Shown here: piece after piece, positions 51,009 through 59,471 of the stretch
Layout: each line of letters begins with the position of its first letter
Position numbering within the stretch: the stretch's first letter is position 1
NCBI RefSeq assembly: GCF_900091515.1
Contig: NZ_LT607410.1
Coordinates: 310,001 to 374,000 of the forward strand
Source of the DNA: Micromonospora purpureochromogenes
GTDB lineage: Bacteria; Actinomycetota; Actinomycetes; Mycobacteriales; Micromonosporaceae
DNA: 64,000 bases
Reading direction: 5' to 3'
Made by a program: the position numbers and the translations under genes
Notes under the pieces: generated by a model
Database searches by the model: none
Told to the model about the DNA's origin: nothing
Seen by the model: the letters and a program-made list of their open reading frames with translations, nothing else

Positions 51009-51185
51009 TCAGCGCATCCAGACCGGGTCGACGCCGGGCGCCTCCAGCGGCGGCGGATAGCCCAGCTTCCGGCGTACCTCGCCGGGGAGCCGCCACGGTT
51101 GGTGCACCGCCTTCCCCGCCACCGACGTCAGTTCGGGAACCCAGCACCCACCGCGGTACGCGCACTCACCGTCGAACCAGGCTCG
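51009..51185 (-). pseudogene. C-terminal remnant of a DNA photolyase
   Basis: The minus strand downstream of crtB reads RAWFDGECAYRGGCWVPELT, then AGKAVHQPWRLPGEVRRKLG and YPPPLEAPG to a TGA at 51009-51011. The spacing (WVPEL, K.VH.PW.LP, YP.P) is that of the last helices of class I photolyases. Nothing upstream of this tail remains, and it overlaps the 3' end of crtB. Photolyase genes sit in light-regulated carotenoid clusters of Streptomyces, so this looks like a deleted member of such a cluster. Confidence 0.6.
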
Positions 51186-52083
51186 GCCCGGGTACGGCGA
51201 CCGGGCTGCCGGTCGGGGTGAGCAGGGCCCGGGCGGCCACCGCCAGCCGGCGACGCTGCGGCACCAGCGCCCGGCGGGCGAACACGTCGTAGCCCTGCGC
51301 GGCGACCTCGTCGAGGATCCCGCCGTAGAGCGCGTACGCGGTCCGCATGCACGCCTGCGAGGCGGGGCTGAGCAGGGTGATGCCCGGTGCGGCAGCCTCG
51401 TAGTGCGCCTGGGCGCGGGTCACCTCGTACCCGATCAGGTCTCGGATCCTCGGCGTGGTGCGGGCCTGATCCTTCGCGGCGAGCAGGTCGTCGCGGGTGA
51501 CGCCGAACTTGGCCAGGTCCTCGTCGGGCAGGTAGGTGCGGCCCCGGTCGAGGTCCTCGGCGACGTCCCGGATGAAGTTGGTGAGCTGGAAGGCGAAGCC
51601 GAGCTGGCGGGCCGGCTCGCGGGCCGCCGCCGGGTCGGAGCTGCCGAGGATCGGCAGCATCATGGTGCCGATGACCGCCGCCGAGCCTTCCATGTAGTCG
51701 AGCAGGTCGTCGTAGGTCGGGTACGACAGCACGGTCAGGTCCATCGCCATGCTGCGCAGGAACGACGCGAAGTCGGCGCGGTCGAGATCGAATACGGCGA
51801 TGGTGTGCAGCACGGCCGGGAGCAGCGGGTCGTCGACCGGTTCACCGTGCAGGCCGGCGACGAACTCCGCCGACCACTGGTCCAGCCGGGCGGCGCGCTC
51901 GGCGGGCGGCAGCTCCTCGGTGCGGTCGACGATCTCGTCGGCGTAGCGCGTGAATCCATACAGGGCGTGCACATGACGTCGTTTCCACGCGGGGAGCAGC
52001 CGGGTGGCGAGATAGTAGGTGCGACCGTGCCGTCGGTGCAGCTCCTGGCAGCGGGCATAGGCAGCGGTGAGATCGGTGTCCAC
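51166..52083 (-). CDS. crtB: Phytoene synthase
   Basis: 305 residues from GTG 52083, preceded by GAGGAGG. Squalene/phytoene synthase motifs: LHRRHGRTYYLATRLLPAWK, ALYGFTRYADEIVD (first Asp-rich motif), LRSMAMDLTVLSYPTYDDLL, and GFAFQLTNFIRDVAEDLDRG (second Asp-rich motif). It joins two geranylgeranyl diphosphates into phytoene. It is divergent from crtE across 53 bp, so both are probably under the same operator. The gene's 3' end overlaps the photolyase remnant. Confidence 0.93.
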   Translation of the reverse strand: MDTDLTAAYARCQELHRRHGRTYYLATRLLPAWKRRHVHALYGFTRYADEIVDRTEELPPAERAARLDQWSAEFVAGLHGEPVDDPLLPAVLHTIAVFDLDRADFASFLRSMAMDLTVLSYPTYDDLLDYMEGSAAVIGTMMLPILGSSDPAAAREPARQLGFAFQLTNFIRDVAEDLDRGRTYLPDEDLAKFGVTRDDLLAAKDQARTTPRIRDLIGYEVTRAQAHYEAAAPGITLLSPASQACMRTAYALYGGILDEVAAQGYDVFARRALVPQRRRLAVAARALLTPTGSPVAVPGPSLVRR

Positions 52084-52136
52084 CGGCCCTCCTCGAAATT
52101 CGACGCAGCAATCGACGCAACTCGTAACCCTAGGGT
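52084..52136. promoter_or_regulatory. Divergent crtB/crtE promoter with direct repeats
   Basis: The 53-bp region carries TCGACGCA twice (52100-52107 and 52112-52119, spacing 12). It is the only control region for both arms of the carotenoid cluster. The repeat is a candidate binding site for the MerR-like regulator encoded at the end of the cluster. TAGGGT just before ATG 52137 is a possible -10 element, implying a short leader. Confidence 0.5.
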
Positions 52137-53303
52137 ATGCTCGCCGACATGGCCAACGACGCAGTCGCAGGTAATGCGCTCCGCGTCGCGCCGGCACAGC
52201 CGGGAGCGACGGACGATCCGGTCCGCCGCGTACTGGCCGCGTTCACGAAAGAGCTGGTCAAGGGGGTGGACGACACCCTGGCGGCCTTCCTGGCCACCGA
52301 GGTCGACTCGCTCACCGAGATCGACGCAGCGATGGGTGGTTTCGCGGCCACCGCCCGCGACAGCGTGCTGGCCGGCGGCAAGCGGGTCCGGCCGACCTTC
52401 GCGTACTGGGGCTGGCGCGGGGTGGTCGGCGGCGCGGAGCCACTGCCGACGGTGCTGCCGGCGTTCGCCGCCCTGGAACTGCTGCACACCTTCGCACTGG
52501 TGCACGACGACGTGATGGACGCCTCCGACACCCGCCGCGGCCGGCCCACCGCGCACCGCGCCGCCACCGCCCGGCACGTCGCCGCCGGGTACGCCGGCGA
52601 CCCGGCCCGGTTCGGCGAGGCGGTGGCCGTGCTCGTCGGCGACCTCTGCCTGGTCTGGGCCGACCGGCTGCTCAGCCACGCCACCGTGGCACCGGCCCAG
52701 CTGTTCGAGGTGCGGCGCTGCTACGACCAGATGCGGATCGAGACGGTCGCCGGGCAGTACCTCGACGTGCTGGGCGAGAACGATCCGGCGAACTGGTCGG
52801 TGGACCGGGCGCTGCGGGTGGCCCGCTACAAGACCGCCAGCTACACCGTCCAGCGCCCGCTGCTCTTCGGCGCCTGCCTGGCCGGCGTCGCCGCCGACAC
52901 GCCACTGATCGCCGCGTACACCCGCTACGGCCTGGCCGTCGGCGAGGCGTTCCAACTCTGCGACGACCTGCTCGGCGTCTACGGCGACCCGGCGACCACC
53001 GGCAAGCCGGCCGGCGACGACCTGCGTACCGGCAAGCCGACCGCGCTGCTGATGCTGGCCCGCCAACTCGCCACCCCCGGCCAGCGGCGGGCGCTGGAGC
53101 GGGCCGGCCCGGTCACCGGCGCCCGGGACGTGGCCCGGCTGGCCGAACTGGTCGCCGACACCGGGGCGGTGTCCCGGGTCGAGCGGATGATCTCCGACCG
53201 GGTGTCCGAGGCGCTGACCGCGCTGGACACCGCGTCGATCGACGAGACCGCGCGCACCGCGCTGACCGGCCTCGCCACCGCCGCAACCATGCGGCGGGCA
53301 TGA
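52137..53303 (+). CDS. crtE: Geranylgeranyl diphosphate synthase
   Basis: 388 residues from ATG 52137; ATG 52149 (MANDAV) is equally possible. Polyprenyl synthetase motifs: LAGGKRVRPTFAYWGW, first Asp-rich HDDVMDASDTRRGRP, then KTASYTVQRPLLFGA and second Asp-rich FQLCDDLLGVYGD. It extends prenyl diphosphates to the C20 precursor for carotenoids. First gene of the plus-strand arm; crtI begins 29 bp after its stop. Confidence 0.93.
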   Translation: MLADMANDAVAGNALRVAPAQPGATDDPVRRVLAAFTKELVKGVDDTLAAFLATEVDSLTEIDAAMGGFAATARDSVLAGGKRVRPTFAYWGWRGVVGGAEPLPTVLPAFAALELLHTFALVHDDVMDASDTRRGRPTAHRAATARHVAAGYAGDPARFGEAVAVLVGDLCLVWADRLLSHATVAPAQLFEVRRCYDQMRIETVAGQYLDVLGENDPANWSVDRALRVARYKTASYTVQRPLLFGACLAGVAADTPLIAAYTRYGLAVGEAFQLCDDLLGVYGDPATTGKPAGDDLRTGKPTALLMLARQLATPGQRRALERAGPVTGARDVARLAELVADTGAVSRVERMISDRVSEALTALDTASIDETARTALTGLATAATMRRA

Positions 53304-53331
53304 TGAGCGACCTTGCGAAGGAGGTGGTCAC

Positions 53332-54813
53332 GTGCGGACCGTGAACGGACGTACGGACCGGGTGGTGGTCGTCGGCGCGGGCCTGGGCGGGCTGGCGTGC
53401 GCGCTGCACCTGGCCGGCAGCGGCCGGCAGGTGACCGTGGTGGAACGCGAGCCGGTGCCGGGCGGCCGGGCCGGCCGGCTGGCCGTCGACGGGTACGAGT
53501 TCGACACCGGCCCCACCGTGCTCACCATGCCGGACCTGATCGCCGAGGCACTGGGCGCGGTCGGCGAGGAACTCGACGACTGGCTGGACCTCACCCCGGT
53601 CGACCCCGCCTACCGGGCCTACTACCCCGACGGCTCGACGCTCGACGTCATCACCGACACCACCCGGATGGCCGCCGAGATCGCCCGGGTCTGCGGCCCC
53701 CGCGAGGCCGACGGCTACCTGCGCTTCGTGGACTACGCGCGCAACCTGTGGCACTGGGAGCGGACGGACTTCATCGACCGCAACCTGGACGCCCCGACCG
53801 ACCTGCTCACTGCCAATCTGGTGAAACTGCTGGCCAACGGCGCGTTCCGGCGGCTTCAGACGAAGATCAACCAGTTCTTCCGGGACCCACGTACCCAGCG
53901 CATCTTCTCCTTCCAGGCGATGTACGCCGGCCTCGCGCCGCACGACGCGCTGGCCATCTACAGCGTCATCGCGTACCTCGACTCGGTGGCCGGGGTCTAC
54001 TTCCCGCGCGGCGGCATCCACGCGGTCTCCCGGGGCATGGCCGGCGCCGCCGAGAAGCACGGCGTGCAGTTCCGGTACGGCACCACGGTGACCCGGGTGG
54101 AGACCGCCAACGGCCGGGCCATCGGCGTGCTGACCGCCGACGGCGAGCTGATCCCGGCCGACGTGGTGGTGCTCAACCCGGACCTGCCGGTCGCCTACCG
54201 TGACCTGCTGCCCCCGGCCCGCCGGCGAAAGCTGACCTACTCGCCCTCGTGCGTCGTGCTGCACGTCGGCTCGACCCAGGGGTATGAAAAGATCGCCCAC
54301 CACAACATCCACTTCGGACGGAAGTGGAAGGGCACCTTCGACGAGGTCATCCGGCGCGGCGAGCTGATGACCGACCCGTCGCTGCTGGTCACCAACCCCA
54401 GCCGGACCGATCCGGCGGTGGCCCCGGCCGGGCGGCACACCTACTACGTGCTGGCGCCGGTGCCCAACCTGGAACGGGGCCCGTTCGACTGGCGCGGCGA
54501 CCTGAGCCGGCGCTACGCCGACCAGCTCGTGGCGACGCTGGAGGAGCGCGGGTACGTGGGCTTCGGCGCGGGCATCGAGGTGCTGCGTACGATCACCCCC
54601 GCCGAGTGGGAGGAGCAGGGCATGGCCGCCGGTACGCCGTTCGCCGCCGCGCACAGCCTCTTCCAGACCGGTCCCTTCCGCCCGTCGAACCTGCACCGGC
54701 AACTGCCCAACGTCGTGTTCACCGGCTCCGGCACCCAGCCGGGCGTGGGCGTACCGATGGTGCTGATCTCCGGGAAGCTGGCGGCCAACCGGATCACCGG
54801 TGCCGGGCGGTGA
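53332..54813 (+). CDS. crtI: Phytoene desaturase
   Basis: 493 residues from GTG 53332. N-terminal FAD motif VVVVGAGLGGLACALHLAGS, then PGGRAGRLAVDGYEFDTGPT, central YFPRGGIHAVSRGMAGAAEK, and C-terminal VFTGSGTQPGVGVPMVLISG, all typical of bacterial CrtI. It adds double bonds to phytoene to yield lycopene or a related desaturated carotenoid. No lycopene cyclase or further modification gene is in the cluster, so the end product depends on genes elsewhere. Confidence 0.94.
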   Translation: MRTVNGRTDRVVVVGAGLGGLACALHLAGSGRQVTVVEREPVPGGRAGRLAVDGYEFDTGPTVLTMPDLIAEALGAVGEELDDWLDLTPVDPAYRAYYPDGSTLDVITDTTRMAAEIARVCGPREADGYLRFVDYARNLWHWERTDFIDRNLDAPTDLLTANLVKLLANGAFRRLQTKINQFFRDPRTQRIFSFQAMYAGLAPHDALAIYSVIAYLDSVAGVYFPRGGIHAVSRGMAGAAEKHGVQFRYGTTVTRVETANGRAIGVLTADGELIPADVVVLNPDLPVAYRDLLPPARRRKLTYSPSCVVLHVGSTQGYEKIAHHNIHFGRKWKGTFDEVIRRGELMTDPSLLVTNPSRTDPAVAPAGRHTYYVLAPVPNLERGPFDWRGDLSRRYADQLVATLEERGYVGFGAGIEVLRTITPAEWEEQGMAAGTPFAAAHSLFQTGPFRPSNLHRQLPNVVFTGSGTQPGVGVPMVLISGKLAANRITGAGR

Positions 54814-54889
54814 GCGCGCGGAGCGCGGCCCGGCCGCACGGCACACGCAGGACGGGCGCGATGCACACGCGGAACGGGGGGCGGGTCCG

Positions 54890-55495
54890 GTGACGTCCCG
54901 GGAAGGGCACCTGGTCGAGCTGGTCGACGACCGCGGCAACGTGCTCGGCGAGGCCACCGTGGCCGCGGCCCACCAGGCGCCGGGGCGGCTGCACCGGGCC
55001 TTCTCGGTGCTGCTGGTCGACCCGGCCGGCCGGGTGCTGCTGCAACGGCGGGCCCCGGTGAAGACCCGGTTCCCGCAGCGCTGGGCCAACTCCTGCTGCG
55101 GCCACCCCCGACCGGCCGAGTCGCTGGTGGAGGCTGCCAACCGCCGGCTGGCCGAGGAGTTGGGCGCGGCCCCGGTCACGCTGACCGAGGTCGGCGTCTA
55201 CCTCTACTACGCCGAGGATCCGGCCACCGGCCGGGTCGAGTTCGAGTACGACCACGTGCTGCGGGCCGACGTGCCGGCCGACGTCACCGTGCTGCCGGAC
55301 CCCGACGAGGTGTCCGAGCTGCGTTGGGTCGACCCGGTACGGCTGATGGCCGAGATCGACGCCGACCCCTGCGCGTACGCACCCTGGCTGGGCGGGGTGG
55401 TGAGCCGGCTGCTGCGCGCCGGCGGCCCCGCCGGCACCACCATCCCGTCCGGCGTTCCGGCGGACGACGCGTCGGAGCGGTCGGGTGGCCGATGA
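54890..55495 (+). CDS. idi: Isopentenyl-diphosphate delta-isomerase, type 1
   Basis: 201 residues from GTG 54890; a longer start at 54800 is less likely. Nudix-like fold with RWANSCCGHPRPAESLVEAA (active-site Cys), NRRLAEELGAAPVTLTEVGV (Nudix helix with metal Glu) and VEFEYDHVLRADVP (second catalytic Glu). It interconverts IPP and DMAPP to feed crtE. Overlaps the regulator gene by 11 bp. Confidence 0.92.
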   Translation: MTSREGHLVELVDDRGNVLGEATVAAAHQAPGRLHRAFSVLLVDPAGRVLLQRRAPVKTRFPQRWANSCCGHPRPAESLVEAANRRLAEELGAAPVTLTEVGVYLYYAEDPATGRVEFEYDHVLRADVPADVTVLPDPDEVSELRWVDPVRLMAEIDADPCAYAPWLGGVVSRLLRAGGPAGTTIPSGVPADDASERSGGR

Positions 55496-56426
55496 GGCGC
55501 TGAGCGCGGGGGCCGTCGCACGCCGACTGGGCGTGGCGGTCACCACGCTGCGTACCTGGCACCAGCGCTACGGCCTCGGTCCCAGCCAGCACATACCGGG
55601 TCACCACCGGCGCTACACGCCGGCCGACCTCGCGCGCCTGGAGATCATGCGTCGGCTCACCGCGGAGGGGATCACCCCGGCCGAGGCGGCCCGTTGGGCG
55701 AAGCAGAGCCCCGGGGTCGGTCCCGCCGCCGGGGTGCGGCTGCGCGCCGGAGCCGGTCGGGACGGCGGCGGGCAGGCGATCCCGGTCGGCCGGGCCGGCC
55801 CGGTCGCCCGTGGTCTGGCCCGGGCCGCCATGCGACTGGACTCCGCGGCGATCAGCGAGACCATCGCCAACGCCGTCGCCCGGGACGGCGTTGTCGCCAC
55901 CTGGGACGGCCTGCTGCGTCCGGTGCTGGCCGGCATCGGGGAGCGGCACGCCGCGACCGCCGGTCTGATCGAGGTCGAACACCTGATGTCCCGGTGCGTC
56001 TCCGAGGCGTTCGCCACGGTGGCCCGGCCCGGCCCGGCCGCCGGCCCGGCCCGGATCCTGCTCGCCTGCGCCGACGAGGAACAACACACCCTGCCGTTGG
56101 AAGCGTTGGCCGCCTCCCTCGCCGAAGCGAATGTGGCGTATCGCATGCTGGGTGCCCGGGTGCCGCTCGCGGCGCTGATCGAGGCGGTGAACCGGACCGG
56201 ACCGGCCGCGGTGGTGCTCTGGTCGCACACCCGCGCCACCGCCGACCCGGGGCAGCTGTCCGCCCTGCTCGGGATGGTTCGACGCCCCCTGCTGGTGCTG
56301 GCCGCCGGCCCCGGCTGGCAGGCCGACACGCTGCCCGCCGGAGTGGTCCGGCCGGTCGACCTGACCGAGGCGGTGTCGCTGGCGTTGGCCGTCCGGGACT
56401 CACTGGATCAGTCGGGCGGGGCCTGA
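55485..56426 (+). CDS. MerR-type regulator with B12-binding-like domain (LitR/CarH-like)
   Basis: 313 residues from GTG 55485. N-terminal MerR HTH: SAGAVARRLGVAVTTLRTWH, QRYGLGPSQHIPGHHRRYTP, LEIMRRLTAEGITPAEAARW. The middle four-helix bundle has WDGLLRPVLAGIGERHAATA then LIEVEHLMSRCVSEAF; the last domain has ILLACADEEQHTLPLEALAA, with a His at the place of the cobalt ligand in B12-binding domains. The light-sensing motif W-x9-EH is altered: a His stands where Trp is expected, EH is kept. LitR/CarH proteins bind adenosylcobalamin in the dark, repress carotenoid genes and fall off DNA in light. Its place at the end of the crt operon supports this role. Confidence 0.8.
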   Translation: MADEALSAGAVARRLGVAVTTLRTWHQRYGLGPSQHIPGHHRRYTPADLARLEIMRRLTAEGITPAEAARWAKQSPGVGPAAGVRLRAGAGRDGGGQAIPVGRAGPVARGLARAAMRLDSAAISETIANAVARDGVVATWDGLLRPVLAGIGERHAATAGLIEVEHLMSRCVSEAFATVARPGPAAGPARILLACADEEQHTLPLEALAASLAEANVAYRMLGARVPLAALIEAVNRTGPAAVVLWSHTRATADPGQLSALLGMVRRPLLVLAAGPGWQADTLPAGVVRPVDLTEAVSLALAVRDSLDQSGGA

Positions 56427-56500
56427 CCGACCCTGCCCAATCGGCGCGTCGTCCACTACCGTCGGGGCCTACCGCGTACCCGACCCCCCTCGGAGTGACG

Positions 56501-57301
56501 ATGCGTGCACGCCCCGTCCTGGCGGCCGCCCTCGGCCTGGTCCTACTCCTCGCTGTCGGCTGCGGCGAACCGCAACGGGACCCCCAGCAGGCCGCGGCAC
56601 CCGCCCCGACTGCGGCGGCGAGTCCATCACCGGTGACCACCCCGTCACCGAGAGCGACTCCGCGGCCGGCCACCAAACCCAAGCCCAAGCTGCGGCCGAA
56701 GCCCACCACGCTGCCCGCGGGCCTGCGGCGCGCCACCGGGGTACGCGCCGTCGCGCTGACCTTCGACGACGGGCCGGACCCGGCCTGGACGCCGAAGGTC
56801 CTCGACCAGTTGCGGGCCGCCCGGGTCAAGGCGACGTTCTGCCTGGTCGGCACCCAGATACGCAAGCACCCGGAGCTGGTCGCCCGGATGGTCCGTGAGG
56901 GTCACCAGCTCTGTAACCACAGCTGGCGGCACGACCTCGACCTGGGCCGACGGCCGGTGGCCGAGATCCGGGCCGACCTGGTCCGGACCAACGGGGCCAT
57001 CCAGGCCGCCGCGCCGGGCGCCAAGGTGCCGTTCTACCGCCAGCCGGGTGGCCGGTGGACCCCGGAGGTGGTGGCGGTGGCCCGGCAGCTCGGCATGCGG
57101 TCGCTGCACTGGAGCGTGGACCCGCAGGACTGGGCGAAGCCGACCGTCGCCACCCTCGCCGAGCGGGTCCACGGCGCCGCCCGCCCCGGTGCGATCGTGC
57201 TGATGCACGACGGCGGGGGCGATCGCAGCCACACCCTGGCCGCCTGCCCGCACCTGATCATCGACTTGAAGCGGCGCTTCGGCGTCGCCCCACCCCGGTG
57301 A
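56501..57301 (+). CDS. Polysaccharide deacetylase lipoprotein
   Basis: 266 residues from ATG 56501. Lipoprotein signal: RARPVLAAALGLVLLLAVGC with the lipobox Cys. A Pro/Lys linker (ATKPKPKLRPKPTTLPAG) is followed by a NodB domain: AVALTFDDGPDPAW (catalytic Asp and metal Asp), HQLCNHSWRHDLDL (metal His pair), FYRQPGGRWTPEV, and VLMHDGGGDRSHT (catalytic His). It removes acetyl groups from cell-wall glycans at the outer face. Next to the tRNA cluster. Confidence 0.92.
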   Translation: MRARPVLAAALGLVLLLAVGCGEPQRDPQQAAAPAPTAAASPSPVTTPSPRATPRPATKPKPKLRPKPTTLPAGLRRATGVRAVALTFDDGPDPAWTPKVLDQLRAARVKATFCLVGTQIRKHPELVARMVREGHQLCNHSWRHDLDLGRRPVAEIRADLVRTNGAIQAAAPGAKVPFYRQPGGRWTPEVVAVARQLGMRSLHWSVDPQDWAKPTVATLAERVHGAARPGAIVLMHDGGGDRSHTLAACPHLIIDLKRRFGVAPPR

Positions 57302-57456
57302 CACCCGATCTGACCTGCGCTTTTGCCGGCGGCTGCGCCACCGGCCATACCGGTTTGGCCCACTGACCGGGCATGGCATATGCTTCTCATGCCTCCGGCG
57401 GGGCCGGATGGGAGCAAGTCCGCTTGAAGTTGCGAGTGTGCAATGATGGCGGGGCC

Positions 57457-57529
57457 GCCCTCATCGTCTAGCGGCCCAGGACGCCGCCCTTTCAAGGCGG
57501 TAGCACGGGTTCGAATCCCGTTGGGGGCA
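57457..57529 (+). tRNA. tRNA-Glu(TTC)
   Basis: 73 nt. Acceptor GCCCTCA/TGGGGGC with a wobble, anticodon stem CGCCC...GGCGG region with loop CTTTCAA (anticodon TTC), and T arm CGGGTTCGAATCCCG. Discriminator A; CCA not encoded. Confidence 0.9.
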
Positions 57530-57562
57530 CGGTCCGGCTCACGTCGGATGCAACACCAGCCA

Positions 57563-57636
57563 GGTCCTGTGGAGCAGTTGGAGTGCTCGCCGCCCTGTCA
57601 AGGCGGAGGTCGCGGGTTCAAGTCCCGTCAGGACCG
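57563..57636 (+). tRNA. tRNA-Asp(GTC)
   Basis: 74 nt. Acceptor GGTCCTG/CAGGACC is perfect, anticodon loop CTGTCAA (anticodon GTC), T arm CGGGTTCAAGTCCCG, discriminator G as usual for Asp. Lies 33 bp after tRNA-Glu. Confidence 0.92.
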
Positions 57637-57741
57637 CCAGCGCCGACGCCGCGTGAACCATTGCGCGGCGTTCTGCGTATCGGAGCATGTGACCCTTTCG
57701 GCGAAGACCCCGCCTTCCGGGTAGCATGGACCGAGCACCAC

Positions 57742-57815
57742 GGCCAGGTAGCTCAGTTGGTACGAGCGTCCGACTGAAAATCGGAAGGTCGGCGGTTCGA
57801 CCCCGCCCCTGGCCA
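57742..57815 (+). tRNA. tRNA-Phe(GAA)
   Basis: 74 nt. Acceptor GGCCAGG/CCTGGCC is perfect, anticodon stem CCGA/TCGG with loop CTGAAAA (anticodon GAA), T arm GGCGGTTCGACCCCGCC, discriminator A. Its 3' part is repeated exactly at 60296, so this gene is the integration site of the elements that follow. Confidence 0.93.
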
Positions 57816-57836
57816 CATAGCCTTTCGCCGGGCTAC
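57774..57836 (+). repeat. tRNA-Phe attachment site, copy 1
   Basis: 63 bp from the anticodon loop of tRNA-Phe to 21 bp past its end, identical to 60296-60358. This is the left junction with the intact tRNA gene. Confidence 0.85.
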
Positions 57837-57838
57837 AG

Positions 57839-57879
57839 GAGCGCCGACCAGCGGAAACGCCGGTCGGCGCTCTGCTTTT
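57839..57879 (+). terminator. Terminator after tRNA cluster
   Basis: GAGCGCCGACC (57839-57849) pairs perfectly with GGTCGGCGCTC (57862-57872); the 12-nt loop contains a GCG-GAAA-CGC mini-hairpin. TGCTTTT follows. A good intrinsic terminator for the tRNA operon. Repeated at 60361. Confidence 0.85.
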
Positions 57880-58282
57880 CGCCCCGGGATCCCCGCTGTC
57901 CGGTCTGACCCTCGTTGACCCCGGAATTCCGCTGCTGGCCGCTCCTTGTCGCACGTAGATCGCACGGCCACTCGTCATCCCGGCCGGCCGGGAATCGTCG
58001 CCGACCCCTGCTCTGCAAAGATCAAGGCTTCTGTCGGCCAGCGTCGGCTACTGCAGCTGACCTGCCCGGCCTGTCGGTTGCCGCCGGTCCTCACCCATAC
58101 CTGTCGGCCGGCTTGGCTGTACGGATGGCTGTACCGCCGTTGACCATGACCTGCGCATTACGAGATCAAATTGCCCGCGCCGACGACCTGGGCACATGAG
58201 CGTCTAGCAGGGGAAATGCCTCTCGACATCTCGCACCGCTCCCCCACTGTCCGCCACCGGCTTGCGGACTGAATGCGGACCG
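57880..58282. other. Left-end region of element A, no gene
   Basis: The first 260 bases are clearly related to 60395-60660 (roughly four in five bases the same by eye), so they are a conserved left-end sequence of two related elements. No gene is convincing; the rest up to the exonuclease stop holds nothing I can name. Confidence 0.5.
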
Positions 58283-59176
58283 CTAGCGGATCCCCATCCA
58301 GGTACCCGGCGGATGCGGCGGAAGGCACAGGTCCGCGAGCACCCCGAAGTGATCGCTCGCCCACACCCCGGCAACCGGTTCGGCGAACACCCGCCGGCAG
58401 TCCACCACGTCGAGGGTCGGCCCGTGCGGGCCGCACCGGATGAGGATGTAGTCGATCCGCCGCCCCCGGTCCAGCGGCATCAGCCCGGCCCGGATCAGCG
58501 GATTGCCCGGCGAGAACGTGTGCCCCGGCTCCTCACGGCGAACCGCCGTCCAGCAGTCCTCGTAACAGACGCTGATGCCAGCCAGCGACTGCCGGCCGGT
58601 CCAGAACCGGACGCTCGCAGCGTCGGGTGCCGCATCGAAGTCGCCCAGCAGCACCACGTGCGGCTCGGTGTCCGGACCGTCCGGCTCGAGCGGTTCGGAC
58701 CGTCGCTCGGCAACCAGTTCCTCGATGTACCGGGCCGTCCGCACCGCCTGCAGTTCCCGCTCGTACTCGGCGTCGTACTGCCAGGCCGGCTTGTGATGCA
58801 CGACGAGTACCGGTCCCAGCGGCGGCGGCACCGCAACCTCCACCACAACGGCGGCACTCCACGGCAGCGCCGCGGTGCGCGGGGCGACATGCAAGTCGAC
58901 AACCCCGACGGTACGCACCGGCCACCGGCTGCCCAGCACGGCTCCGACCCCGTCGGCCGACCGCCCCGGGTGCGGTACGAGGTGATAGTCCGGCCCGAGC
59001 AGGCCACCGGCCTCGTCCAAGTCCCCGCCGCCAGCCACCTCCTGCAGGGCCACCACGTCCGGCCGCAGCTCGCGCAGCCCGTCAACGAGCACCGCCCGAC
59101 GGCGTGGCCAGTCGGCGAAGAACGGCGCAAGGGCATTCAGGGTGAGCACCCGCAGGCTGGCAGACTCCTCGGACAT
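58283..59176 (-). CDS. Endonuclease/exonuclease/phosphatase family protein
   Basis: 297 residues from ATG 59176. DNase I-like fold: LRVLTLNALAPFFADWPRRR (Asn ligand), DVVALQEVAGGGDL (Glu ligand), VVHHKPAWQYD, VVLLGDFDAAPDA (Asp pair, normally GDFN), RRIDYILIRCG and the last WASDHFGVLADL (Asp/His). The Asn of GDFN is Asp here. Could be a nuclease or a phosphodiesterase of lipids or nucleotides. It is cargo of the tRNA-Phe element. Confidence 0.85.
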   Translation of the reverse strand: MSEESASLRVLTLNALAPFFADWPRRRAVLVDGLRELRPDVVALQEVAGGGDLDEAGGLLGPDYHLVPHPGRSADGVGAVLGSRWPVRTVGVVDLHVAPRTAALPWSAAVVVEVAVPPPLGPVLVVHHKPAWQYDAEYERELQAVRTARYIEELVAERRSEPLEPDGPDTEPHVVLLGDFDAAPDAASVRFWTGRQSLAGISVCYEDCWTAVRREEPGHTFSPGNPLIRAGLMPLDRGRRIDYILIRCGPHGPTLDVVDCRRVFAEPVAGVWASDHFGVLADLCLPPHPPGTWMGIR

Positions 59177-59235
59177 CCCGTCATCCTGTGCCCAATGCTG
59201 CGCCGGCGACAACCGGGATAGCGCCTGGAGCTTCA

Positions 59236-59355
59236 GTTTGGAAGATCGCGCTCAACGAGTCGTGATGCCCGAAACGCCTGGGGCCGGCGGCAAAGCTCGG
59301 TGCGGCTCGTGCCCGCTCATGACCGCCGGGCGCCACGGTTACTGGTCCGTGGATG
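59236..59355 (+). repeat. Degenerate coding remnant, copy B
   Basis: Reads FSLEDRAQRVVMPETPGAGG, then ARCGSCPLMTAGRHGYWSVD. Related to 163-270 and 60873-60995. It is the best preserved of the three and may be part of a former short gene with a CxxC motif. Confidence 0.4.
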
Positions 59356-59471
59356 GCCCGCGCCGGTACACGGGATTCTGTCCATCGGGATAACTTGCCC
59401 TATGCCCGTCATCGATCTGAGTGCCGCCAGCCCGCCCCTCGTCGCCTCGCAGGACGACAAAACCACGGTTC

